DNA from: Sclerotiophoma versabilis | Taxonomy: Eukaryota; Ascomycota; Dothideomycetes; Pleosporales; Didymellaceae | DNA: 64,000 bases | Assembly (NCBI GenBank): GCA_012274445.1 | Contig: JAAROD010000058.1 | Span: 496,001 to 560,000, forward strand | Direction of reading: 5' to 3' | Shown: in pieces, positions 31,063 through 42,119 of the stretch | Numbering within the stretch: position 1 is the stretch's first letter | Layout: every line of letters begins with the position of its first letter | Notes under the pieces: generated by a model | Seen by the model: the letters and a program-made list of their open reading frames with translations, nothing else | The model's database searches: none | Told to the model about the DNA's origin: nothing | Position numbers and translations under genes: made by a program

Positions 31063-32160
31063 CCAATTGGAGTTTACCTGCCCAAGCGGGTTGGATCTTC
31101 GAATATGTTCTTGCCAGTTCGAGCATCTGAGCAGGTTTGGTGCCACGGACCGTTACAGGATCGACACTCTTTGGTCTATCACCTGCTTTTAGACCTTAGG
31201 CAACTCCCTCGTGGACTCTTTGGACGGTCGCATATATGCTTTTGCTCGCAAATTCTTATATTATCAAAGCCACAGGCCTCCCATATACAGGACCCTTGCG
31301 ATGTTCTCCGTCTCAGAAATGACCTCTGTCCGGTAATCCTACTACGGTGCCCCTTTTTGACAAGCAATGTCATTCTATTCAGTACCCCCAAGATCCAACT
31401 GACATCGCGTTCCGGACACTGGATCTTTGAGATTGGAGCTGGGGATCCAACAACGACAACACACCTTGCCCAGGACGACTCTGATTTCTGTCAACGAAAT
31501 CTCCAACAAATTGCAACTAGTCAAGTTCATGCTCTTTTACCACGGACATATCTCGCGTGTGCCAGTAACATAGACCCCTCGTTACCACCAAGGACCTGCC
31601 AGCTTGTCAAAATTCTGGAGCTATACACGTAGGTGGGTCCTTTTCAAGAGTCTTCTTATCTGCTTTGTGGGAAGAGCCTTGTGTAACAACCTGGGAATAC
31701 TGCTGTCCTTACAAGACATTGAATACAACCGCGTCCATGAGTCTCTCGCACCACATGGACACCATTAACTTTGGTTTCCACCTCTTCATACCGAGTTGTT
31801 TCTGTGCACTGAACAGACGGTCATCGAAACGTGTTTATCGGCACCAATCACTTTACGCTTTGCTTTTGCGTGACTCCAAAATGGTATCTCCCCGGTGCCC
31901 GGCAAGGCGGATATCAATCATCCCAGCATGAGCCAGTTGTCTTTATATCAATATGAACACACCAAAATTACCTTACAAGAACGTGGAAACCCTTTTGCAA
32001 AAGTCACATCGGCTTGCTCGCCGGATCATACTGGCCCAATTTCTGCAGAAGCTCCTTGGTCCTCAACACTCCATATTCTATTTCTTACGATCAACGTTCA
32101 CACACAAATTTGGTCTGCAATCTCCTTTCTAACGTTTGAACACACAGACATTCAGACCAC
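31063..32160. other. Intergenic or unresolved 3' exons
   Basis: About 1.1 kb without a convincing gene. Several medium ORFs exist on the plus strand but none shows a family signature. The last 200 bp before 32161 look like a promoter and leader of the following C2H2 gene (CA- and T-rich). Confidence 0.45.
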
Positions 32161-32798
32161 ATGATAACTCCCATGCAACAAACGCGCCCACGCGCCAAAT
32201 CTGATGCTTATCCTAACCACCGTCCTCATTCTCAGTAAGTTGATGCGACAAATGACCTTCTTGATGACTGGTGGCTTACACTTATCACAGCATGGTTCTC
32301 TCTGAGCCACAGATCAGGATAAATGCTCGTGCTGTCGTATCACCTGATCCGACAACATCGTCGTCACCGCCAGCTGTAGAACACTCCAAGCGTCGCCGTC
32401 GCAAACAAACCCCACCATCTGATTCTGAGTCAGATAGGATTACTGGACACGTTCTCTCGTCCGGAAAATTCCAATGCTCTGACCCACAGTGCGAGGATTT
32501 GCGCTTCGGCAGGCAGGCGGACTTCAGACGTCATTTCAACAACGTACACGCGGACAAGGCCATCGAGCACTTCTGCCCCGTAACAGGTTGTGAACGTTCG
32601 AAGAAACCTTCAAAGAAGAGCAAAGGCCGCAGCTTTGGTGTAAGGAAAGACAAGATGGAAGAGCACGTTCAGACCGTGCATCGCAAACTGAGAAAGAGGA
32701 AGAGGTCGCCAGAGCCTGAATCTGAAGAAGACGAAGAGGAAGGAGAAGACATCGGGGACGTGGGCCAGGCGCAGTTCAAACTGCAGCGATCTTTCTGA
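32161..32798 (+). CDS. Small C2H2-type zinc-finger protein
   Basis: Exons 32161-32234 and 32291-32798 (intron 56 nt, GTAAGT donor, CACAG acceptor) give 193 residues starting MITPMQQTRPRAKSDAYPNH. If the first exon is not used, an ATG right after the acceptor (32292) gives 168 residues. A basic cluster KRRRRKQ precedes a C2H2 unit: FQCSDPQCEDLRFGRQADFR followed by RHFNNVHADK, and a second Cys-Cys-His-His unit follows around HFCPVTGCERSKK and EEHVQTVHRKLRKRKR. The C-terminus is very acidic (EPESEEDEEEGEDIG). It is probably a nuclear DNA- or RNA-binding protein; the target is unknown. Confidence 0.75.
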
Positions 32799-33154
32799 TC
32801 GAGAAGGCACCACAACAGATATGGGCAGGCCTATGGCTCCTGCAGTGCTCTTTTTAGAATCATACCTTCGCACTACAGCATTTGAGGCGTTCTTCCGAGT
32901 ACTGGCGATCTATCTCGTTACCATCATCATCACAACATGATTGTCGGTATGTATGGTGGGGTTTCATTGTGTTAAGTCGCCTCTTCGACCTGCTTCATGT
33001 ATATGGGATCAGAATGGAAATAGAGACGGGGTTGGGCAGATAACTCTCATAAGACAGTATGTAGCAATCACATTATATACATAAATTTATTCAGCTCTAC
33101 GGTTCTCAATGTTCCTCCTCATGCACGCTCGTTAATTCAATCCCCACGACCGGC
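32799..33154. other. Convergent intergenic spacer
   Basis: The 3' regions of the C2H2 and cupin genes; AT-rich, with no gene seen. Confidence 0.5.
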
Positions 33155-33723
33155 TTAATAGTTTTCTCCAGGCATCCAATCCTCCCTTAGCTCGAAGCCG
33201 CTCTCAACAAACCCTGGCGCCATCGTTGTACCAACCAGCGTCCAATTCGCTTCACTCCTAACTCTCTGCCACTGATGAGCCAGAACAACGCCTTGTGGCT
33301 TTTCATGTTTGAAGATATCGTCGCCCAGTAGCACTCGCTGCGTCGCAGTGCCATTGTCCCAAGAAAGCTCCAGCGTCATAGGAGCGCCAGCATAATGATG
33401 CCTGTGCCCTTTAGCAGTCTATCAAATGTAGTTTAAATGGGTGCACAGGGCACAAAGTGAAGTACATACCACACCTCCACAGCGTCCACCCGGTGCCAGT
33501 ACGAGAAGCCAACGGTCCCTTCGAGGAGGTAGTAGATCGCAGTGGACACGGAGCGGTTACCATCTGTTGTGCGCGGGTCAACAAAGGTCTGTCGGAAGTA
33601 GCCCTTTTCGATGTTGGGGCGGAGCGCCAGGAGAGAAATGACCTCTTGCGCTGTGCGGTTGTACAGCGATATTGCAATGCTAGAAGAAGCGAGTGCGAGG
33701 AGAGCAATGGTGGACGGTCGCAT
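33155..33723 (-). CDS. Secreted cupin, DUF985 (Cupin_5) family
   Basis: Exons 33723-33470 and 33401-33155 (intron 68 nt) encode 166 residues. A signal peptide is likely (MRPSTIALLALASSSIAISL). The cupin core follows: LRPNIEKGYFRQTFVDPRTT, STAIYYLLEGTVGFSYWHRV, DAVEVW spliced to HHYAGAPMTLEL, then GVVLAHQWQRVRSEANWTLV and GTTMAPGFVESGFEL. These are the conserved blocks of the DUF985 family, a small double-stranded beta-helix fold whose chemistry is unsettled; some members are proposed sugar-nucleotide epimerase-like or thioester-acting enzymes. A secreted form is less common than the cytosolic one. A longer in-frame ORF begins far upstream but passes through poly-A/TA-rich sequence, so the ATG at 33723 was chosen. 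Confidence 0.85.
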
Positions 33724-34089
33724 GGCTGGATAGACCTGAGAAGCAGATGGGGATAAAGGCAATGGACGTGCAAAAGTGCTGGCCAGCGTACCAAAAAAAA
33801 ATATATATATATAAAAAAGAAGGAAGCAGCGCTGGATGCGTAGGACATGTCTCGGGTGGTTCCTGCAGCTTACGTGCATCCGTTCTCCATTTGCCATCGA
33901 AACGAGAAGGTGACACGAAGAAGAAGCCGCTGGGGAGAACAACCACGGAATGGCAGGTGCAACATGAACAGTAATATTGTGAGCAAGATAGACCCAATTC
34001 TCACCTCATGCCTTCGAAATAATCGTGATACGTCTTTTTAAATGCCTGGAGACGAACTGCGCCAATATTGAAACCCAAGCTCACAACCT
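33724..34089. other. Tandem intergenic spacer with A/TA-rich tract
   Basis: This holds the promoter of the cupin gene and the 3' end of the Cft2 gene. A run of A followed by TA repeats and A lies at about 33792-33820; it is a likely nucleosome-free element on the cupin side. Confidence 0.5.
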
Positions 34090-36974
34090 CTACCCTCCCG
34101 CGACGACAGCCAAACCTTCGTAGATCTTCCTCTTGACTTTGAAGAATGTAGCCGCATCGCTATTTCTTGGGTCTGCGAAACCGTATGCCCCACCGTCGAC
34201 TTCGATGGTACCTGCTGCCGTCTTCCTTACTGCGACTGTGCCATTGATGACCAGTACACCCTCGCCTCTGAACTCTGCTTCCATACCAGAAGCCTTCATG
34301 AGCTTCCTTAGATCAGCCAGCCTCAGATCACCGACATGGAATGGCTGGGCAACAGAGCGCACTGCAGTAGCCATGTTCGTTGGTATCACGTCCAGCACTG
34401 GTGTGTCGTCATTTGCTTCCTGGCTCACAGGGATGGCAGGTGTAGCTTCAAGTCTTGCCCTCTTCTTCGCTGGAGCTTCATCCTCTTCCTCTTTCGGTGG
34501 AGGCTCGAGACTCGCAGCCTGTAAGCGTCCGGTAATAGCAACGACACCCAGACCATGGACCTTCTGCCATCGCAGGTTTTGGATCATGCTGCGCGACAAC
34601 TTGACGGACCAGGCGTTTGTGTCGACACTGGCGTCAATCATGACACCTACTGCGGGCGTGAAGACATCGATGCTGCTACCTGCTTCGATAGAGGCTAATG
34701 TCTTCCTTAGCTCCTCTGCGAGGTCTTTAGTTTCTGTCTCCTCACCGGCGACAAAGATGAGGTTGCGAGGCTTGATCAAGGGGATGAGGGTTTGAATCGT
34801 GCGGCGGTCATGAAGGCCAGAGAAGTCGATGTAGGTGATGCGACACCTGATATCGACCGTTTCTGACTCGATGACGACCTTTGCTGGCCCATCGACCTTG
34901 TCTGGATCATCTTCAGGTTCGCTGTCTGGTTCAGCAGGTGCATCTGCTACACCATCCCACTTTCTCTTCTGACCGACTGCGTTCTCTTTCTTGGCTACAT
35001 CAGCACGCGAAGGCTCGCCGACGACATTGTCTTCCTCTTCTGCACGGGCAAACTCTTCTGGCCGAATCAAATCTCCAAAGTCATCTGCGCGCCTTCGCTT
35101 GGTGATGATAGGAAACATCTTGTCCGCGCCCTTCTTGCCCTGAACTTCGAAGTCGTGTACGTTCTTACGCCGGGTAAGGATATTAACACCCATTTCAGCA
35201 TCAGTTTGGTCGACTTTGTTGCGGGCATGACGGAGGGTGGCCGTGGTATTGAGAGCCTTTCCTTGGTGTGGATGAACCATGTCTTCTGAGTCCTCTGAGC
35301 TCTCTGATGTTGTTGATGATCGGTCGTCTACTACATCAGCGGTTTCCATATTGGTAGTGGCATCGCCGCCCATGGTGTTATGCAGTTGCCGTTGTCTTGC
35401 CAAGTGTTGTTGGTAGAGAGGTACTTCATCACCCTCGAGCGCTACAGTTCGAGCGACTCGCACAGGCGTTTGGCCTGGAGCATCGACGACTGTTGTCGAC
35501 GAGGTTTGTTCAGTGTGTGCGTTTTTCTCATTCCAGGCTTCCCATAAGTATCTTCCTAGGCCCTTCTCTTTCCCGCTGAGCTCCCCGACGCGTTCTGTTA
35601 GGATGATCAAGTTCTTCTCGTCTGATGCTAAACTCCTGATGGCATCCTTGGAGAAACCCCATTCCAGGGAAGTATCGCTTGCCAGTATCACACGTGGCTC
35701 AGCTTCGTCAAGCATGCGTGTCACACGTGTTTTGCGCTCCAGTAGAGTGATGTGCCTGAAGTCGAACGGCGGCCTTGCGCCTCTGTCGTCTTTTCCACTG
35801 ACCCGGCTCTTGCCCTGTTCCTGGCCGTCTGCTGCACCGCCTGCTCCAAACTCCTTGACAATACCTTCATCCATCCACTCGACCATACTTCGTACGTATC
35901 GCATGGTCGCGCCACCTGTTCTGCTTGCTAGATATAGTTTTGCATTCTTCAGCGGGCTGTTACTGTCCGCTCTGCTAGCTTCGTTTTGCCATGTTTCTTC
36001 GAGGAGATAGGACAACTCAAGGATGCGAGCGCTAGAGTCTGAAGGGATCAGGACAGACCCTCCTTTCGCGACAGTGTCTCGGATCATGGACAAGAGGGCC
36101 TCATCTCGTTGGTTGCCCTTGATGTTTGTATGCTTGCCTGATCCCTTGCTACTGCAAATCAGAGCAGTAGGGCGGCGCAGCTGCTCCAGCACTTCAGATC
36201 CGCCTGTTCCAGGTCCGCCTAACCAGGCAGCCCCAGATAGCACATGCTCTCTCGCTTGGTTCCAGTCCACCGCATAGACGACGGATTCCATGCCATGCTG
36301 TATATGCCATATTGTACCTCCTAGGGTGTGTCCAGCGCTATATGCAGTGATCGTGAGACCGTTGAGAGGCGGGGAGTTTGGCGATGCCAGCGGCTGACGG
36401 GGTTGCGAGTATTTGAGGGGGTTCACGAGACCGAAGTAGTTGGCAATCTCATCGTGAGTAGGTGCCTGAAGCAGAATATTCGGGTTGTCTCCACCTGGAA
36501 TTGCAGATGGGTATGCGTATGCCGACTCACTGAGGGACTCGGTCGAGATTATAGAAGCCGCGAGCGGTGTGGAAGCGTAGAGGTCTTGAAGAAGAGTTCG
36601 TCCAAGCGATATAACGGGTATCGTTGCGTAGACGGGAATGCGTGTGAAGGCTGGGATGTTCTTGCAGCAATGCACATATGCACCGAGATGTGCAGTGGTG
36701 GCATGAGTAAGCAGAATGAAGGAGAGCGTAGGAACATGTCTGGAGTCAACGCGATCAGCTTAGTCCTTCGTATATTGATTTGTCTATATACAGCCGTACA
36801 TGAAGTCTGCACACTGGGCAGCACCTACCTTTCTGTCTCTTTGAGTTTCTCGACATCGAAGCTCTCGTCCCAGCCTACGTCGATAAGCACCTTCACACCC
36901 CCGTCGAACTCGAGCAGCGACTGAGATGCTGGCGATGCAGATTGCGCACCGAGCAAAGGCGTAAAGTTGAACAT
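34090..36974 (-). CDS. cft2: Cleavage and polyadenylation factor subunit CPSF100/Cft2
   Basis: Exons 36974-36829 and 36739-34090 (intron 89 nt) encode 931 residues. The N-terminus MFNFTPLLGAQSASPASQSL and VKVLIDVGWDESF start the metallo-beta-lactamase fold. The strand carrying the metal ligands in active CPSF73 reads LTHATTAHLGAYVHC here, without the HxHxDH set, as expected for the inactive CPSF100 paralogue. AYSAGHTLGGTIWHIQHGME and VVYAVDWNQAREH follow, then the beta-CASP region (RPTALICSSKGSGKH, GSVLIPSDSSARILEL) with a long acidic insertion. The C-terminus holds ITYIDFSGLHDRRTIQTLIP and the RMMBL-like end. The protein is a nuclear scaffold of the pre-mRNA 3'-end processing complex. Confidence 0.94.
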
Positions 36975-39900
36975 TGTGATAGCAACCAGCCAAACTGATG
37001 CACGCGACGGGACTCTATTCAGGCATAGTGACCTGCCGTGAGGTCAAATTGATACGGCGCGTTGACAGTTGCTTGGATGGGTGAATGAACGAAGACGCGC
37101 CGCGGACCGTTCATTGTTCCGTTATCCCGTTAGCGTGCCAAGATACTTGATCCCCATGCAAACGATGCAAACCAAGCAAACATGAGCTGTGTGAAGAATG
37201 TGTGTTCCTGCAACAAGGAGTCCAGCGCCTCCATGAGATAATCGAGATCATCTCGGCTCCTGCAAACGATAGCGCGGCCCGTAATTGCTTGAAACATGCC
37301 GTATGTCGACAAGTGGATCTTGTCCAACCAGAAGCACGTGATGAGATCTTTACCATTCTCTGAGGGCGGGATGACGGAACGAGTTACGCATTACTCTCCA
37401 CATCCTACAACACCCCCGTCCTGCAGTCCAGCGTCCTTTGTACAACGCATTCGGACCTAGTTCCCCTGCGACATGCAGTGTTGTGTGTTGCCTCAGGCAT
37501 CGACCAGTCAGCGACCGTCTGATGACATCGATCTTGTGGAAGTCCACGCGCCGAAAGCCCGGAAGATCTGAAGATTTTGTGCGCAAGCTGTGCGAAAGCT
37601 GTTGTGAGGCGGCAACCTGAATTGGTCTAACGTTGGCTTTTCGTGCAGCTATCGTCCTTCGACTGGCTCTGACGAATGAGACGGCACAATCGCTCCAAGT
37701 AAACCCCGCGCAAGTGCATGACGCTAACGTATGCAAGTCACATCCGCTTCGTCTCTTTACTCCACCTTCGGCCCTCTCTCGGAACCTTATTCCGCTCTGT
37801 ATTGTATGAAAAGATCCATAAACTAGCTAATGCAAGTCACCCTTTTTTGGTCTCCGCTGTCACTGCACTGCAGGGTCGGATATTTCGAGAGGCTCATACA
37901 TCCTGGACTTCGTCGTACACCCTCAAAGGAGACAGGAATGCTGTGCACATATCCCTCTTCTACTAATGCGTCATGACAGTTGTCACCTGGCAGGCCATCA
38001 TCCCGGAAATTATCGCTTCTCGTTGAGAAGGGCATGATCGCGATAGCGCAGGGTGTCTAGCTCCACATCGTGATGAGACAATCACGCATGGACGAGACTA
38101 CTTCTGATTCATGCTAGCACGCTGATATCTTTGGGCTGATTCACCCTCGTCGGTGGTGAGATGCCTGCCAGTCTTTGTGCAAGGTATCAACAGTGTCACA
38201 GAGAAATCTCGGCAAAGCCATATCCGATGCTGTCTATCGAGTGTGAGCCTAGTCCGTAGACTTTGGCGTCAATAGTTAAACATTCAACTCCAGTCTGAAG
38301 CTCTGTCCCCGTCAGAGCTACTCGGCACTAGCCGAGATCAGTGCGGGAACCCTCTGGGAGCCAACCTCGGGAGCGTGCTCTTTTCAGTTTGTCAGTCCGT
38401 CCGCGTTTCCGCCCCGCCCGCTACCAATCTTTGAAAAACCCAGATCCGATGCAGCATCAAGTCTGGTACCTTGGAGACTACGAATGACGGGAGATGAGCT
38501 TTATATGCAGATGCAAGAATTTCCTGCATTGCAGAAGCGCTTTTCGGTTCTTCTCGCCTCGGCCAGTGAGAGATCACCGCGGATCGTATTTATTGCTTTT
38601 GCTGACGGGCGCAAGCGAGCACTTCAACTATGCGGGGAGGTGACCTCTGCAACAGCTTTGGGCTGGCCGTTGCTTCGCTGAACCTACCAGGTCCAGTTCC
38701 AACTAGAATGAGATCTGCGTGCCCTTCCCATCCTTGTAACGTGGCTGAAAGCTCGAAACGTTCGACACCCCGGACTAGCCGGTCTTTGTATCTATGTTCA
38801 CATCCCATGCTTCCAGCCACCGTACTCGTTATCTCCTGTCAGGAGAGAAGACAGTCTGGACCTGTCATCATTTGACCGGATCTTGATCGCGAGAGTGATG
38901 TCGTCAGGTCACACATCGTAGCGACAAGAGGAGCAATAACACTATGTGCTCAAGGCGTCTTTCGTTGTGGGGCTGATTATCAGCTAGGCACGCCTCAAAG
39001 TCAAGAGGAAGATCGTGTCCCACTAACCCTCTGTATGCGCGGCCGTAGCATGTATGGCGTTAGGCTGTGGCCATTAATTGTCATTTCCAGGGATCCAACC
39101 AAGGTGAATTAATCTTGGCTGCCGTTCGCGGGCTAATCATATAATTCGATGGGCAGCAGGGAGTTTTTGCGGCGTTTTTCTGCATTTCCCGCCGCCGTTT
39201 GGCTTGGATTATCAGCTTTCCGCCCGGGTTATGTCTGACCAACAGCACGTCGAAGCTGGCGCGGAAGAACCAGGTGCGGCCGATGAAAAGCGATTCATGT
39301 CTGTCAATGAGGTCCGCGCGGCTTTACCAGCACGTTACATTCCCACGAGGGTTGACATTTCTGTATCACTCAGCTAGCGCTCACGCCGGCTGCTCTTTTT
39401 GAAGCCACATGCAGCTCCTGATCTCTCTGAGCAAACGTCAACACAGTTCCTTGCGTGCACAGTGCACTTGCTCCTCTGCAAGCTTCGGTCTGCTCACTAC
39501 TTTAAGTAGTTGACGGCCCGGTGCGCTGGGTAGAGTGGGACCACTACTTCCAGGGTCATCCTCCATCTTGTGTTAGAGGCGAATTTGTCGTCGTTGCAGC
39601 GCCGCTACTTTTGACTTACTATAACCTCTTGTCTGTCCCGTGTCGTGCAACCTGGCCTTGAAGCTCCCCCGGCTTACCTCTCTCGCCCACCCAGCACTCA
39701 GCACTCTATCGCCTGGATCCCGGTCGATAAAGCCGTATTGCCTCCCCATTCAGGCGATCATTGGTCGAAACGCCTCTCACAGCACTGCTGCCCATAACTG
39801 CGCAGCTACTTCCTCCTTGCGTCTGCCCCCATCACGAGCATTGGGGAACCGCCATACAAGAAATCCTTCATCTCACCTACCATTGCCTATTTCAAGGCTG

Positions 39901-40323
39901 CTATCGGATCCATTTGTCTTCCAGGAGACACAGCTTCGCTATTCTTTTTACCACGTCTAATTGGCTGTCGGCCCGCGCTCTCGATTCGCTAGACACAGTT
40001 CCCCGCTCTCACGCAACAAACCGCCCAATTACTCGAGGCTTCTAAACCGAACCGTGTGAGCTATCTTGCAACAATACCATTGTATCCTCGACAAGGTATT
40101 GGACGTCCTGTTTCACCACTGGCTCAGAACCAAGCAGCGCCTAGCAATAGTAGTGTAGCGCTCCCAGCGTTGCAAAGTCGCACATTTTGCTACACAGGAT
40201 TTGCCCTTGGTGCAGCTCAACTTACTCTTCGTTCCGAGCATTCACAACGCAAACAAACGACTTGTGCGTCCAATGTTGCCTACCCTACGGCAATAGCACT
40301 CGAAGTTGCTTCTAGCAGACCGA
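36975..40323. other. 3.3 kb gene-free region upstream of the Zn2Cys6 factor
   Basis: No ORF with recognisable family content. It contains the divergent promoter of cft2 near 37.0 kb and the promoter of the Zn2Cys6 gene near 40 kb; the DNA before 40324 has several upstream ATGs and a CT-rich leader. The middle part shows no clear repeat or RNA gene. Confidence 0.55.
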
Positions 40324-42119
40324 ATGATCTCGACTATCTCTTTCGGCCCCTCGCCGCCAGGCGCTCACAGTCGTTTGAGCACCAGCTCGTCACCACAGCC
40401 CTCCATGTCCTCTTCCAGCGACTCTCCCCTAACAACACCCAACTTCGAATCGAACATTTTTTCGACCTCCGATTCACAGTCAGATGGTCGACGGGATTCA
40501 CGCACAAGCCCTGATGACATCATACCGAAGGTCGAAGAGGCAGAACTTGAATTAGCAGATGTCAAAGAAGAGACAGATGACACTCCTATCTCCCCGACAG
40601 AACCTGTCCGAATACGACGAGCTCGTGGCCGACCCCGGATTCATCCGCCCCGCTCGCCCACAACTCTATCAAAGCAAGCAAAAGCACGGTCCAAAACAGG
40701 TTGCACGACATGTCGGAAACGGAAGAAGAAGTGTGACGAAACTAAACCCTTCTGTATGTGCTGCAACTCGAGTAAGTGAACTCCAAACTAACCAGATACA
40801 GGCCTGTCATGCCAGAAGAACAACATTCACTGCGAAGGCTACAAACCACTCGAGATTTGGAAAAGTGGGAAGGAAAAGGCAGCAGAAGGTCTGTAGTCCG
40901 TGCGATCTGGATGTTATAAGCTAACTGTAGCACAGCACGAAAGCGGAGTGAAGATATCAAATTCGATCTTCCGCCCTTGATGGAAGGGGTCGAGAGCGAC
41001 CTCGACCGTTCGCTCTTGCAACACTTCGCCAACCGAGCAAGTGCCGTCCTCACCCTGCACGGCGATAAAGCAACAAACCCCTTCACCAAGATCCTATTGC
41101 CGATGGCGCTAGAGCACAAAGGTCTGATGCATTCAGTGCTGTGCCTGTCCGCTTCACACATGTATTCGATCAACCCATCACAAGAATACGAGGACCGACA
41201 GGCATACCATCGTGGCAGGGCTCTGCAGCTTTTGAAACATGACCTCGCGCGTCAGAAGGCCGGAGAAGGCGGAGTGATGGTCTACGAGGACTCTAACGTT
41301 GCCCAGATACTGCTTCACCTCCTCCATTCTATCTGCGATGGAAACACGTCTGGCGAATACCGGATGCATATGGTCGCTGCGAAGCAGATTGCGATGAGCC
41401 AAAAGTCTGCCAACCCAGAGTTTCAATCACTCTTCGACGAATTCTTCTATTATCATTGGATTGCAAGTCAGATCACATCTATGGATGGTACTGATGTTCC
41501 TATGATGGATGACTTCAACTTGCCCTTCAAGATCAACCCTGAGACTGCCGGCCTTATCGGCGTATCCGATGGTCTTTTCGGCTTCATCTCCAAGATCAGT
41601 AACCTAAGGCGACGCTTACGGTCTCGCATTGACAGCAAACTCGAACCCACCATGGACTATGAAGCGCTGCTCGCTGCACACGCTATCGACACAGGATTGC
41701 GTGGCTGGGTTTGTCCACAAACACCAGATACACCCCGCTACACCATCTCCATGCTTTATCGTCAAGCTACGTGGGTCTATCTCTACCGCACAACGAAGAG
41801 CTCTCACCCACATCCATACATCAAAAACGCTGTGGATGATGGCATACGATACATCAACGAGCTACCTGCGGAAGGCTGGATCCAAAGCAACGTCCTTCTG
41901 CCGCTCTTCCTTATTGGCTGCGCGGCATTTGACGAAGAGCAGCGCATCGAGATCAACCGAGCTTTCGCAGGCCTGATTGCCTGCACAGGCCTAGGAAATA
42001 TTGGCTTCGCCAAAGAGGTTGTGGATGACATCTGGAAGCTCATGGACGCTGGAGACCCAGAGTCGTGGGACTGGGAAAAGATCATTCATCAAAAAGGATG
42101 GGACTTCCTTGCTACATAA
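40324..42119 (+). CDS. Zn2Cys6 fungal-type transcription factor
   Basis: Exons 40324-40753, 40802-40888 and 40936-42119 (introns 48 and 47 nt) give 566 residues; an inner start at 40405 is possible. A Ser/Thr-rich acidic N-terminus and an AT-hook-like RRARGRPRIHPP precede the binuclear cluster TGCTTCRKRKKKCDETKPFC, continuing LSCQKNNIHCEGY. The fifth cysteine is the last residue before the splice, and its neighbour codons are rejoined only when the GTATGT donor at 40754 is used. The C-terminal part (about residue 180 on) has the helical PF11951-type domain, for example ALEHKGLMHSVLCLSASHMY and YRQATWVYLYRTTKSSHPHP. Targets are unknown; such isolated factors often regulate catabolic or developmental genes. 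Confidence 0.9.
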
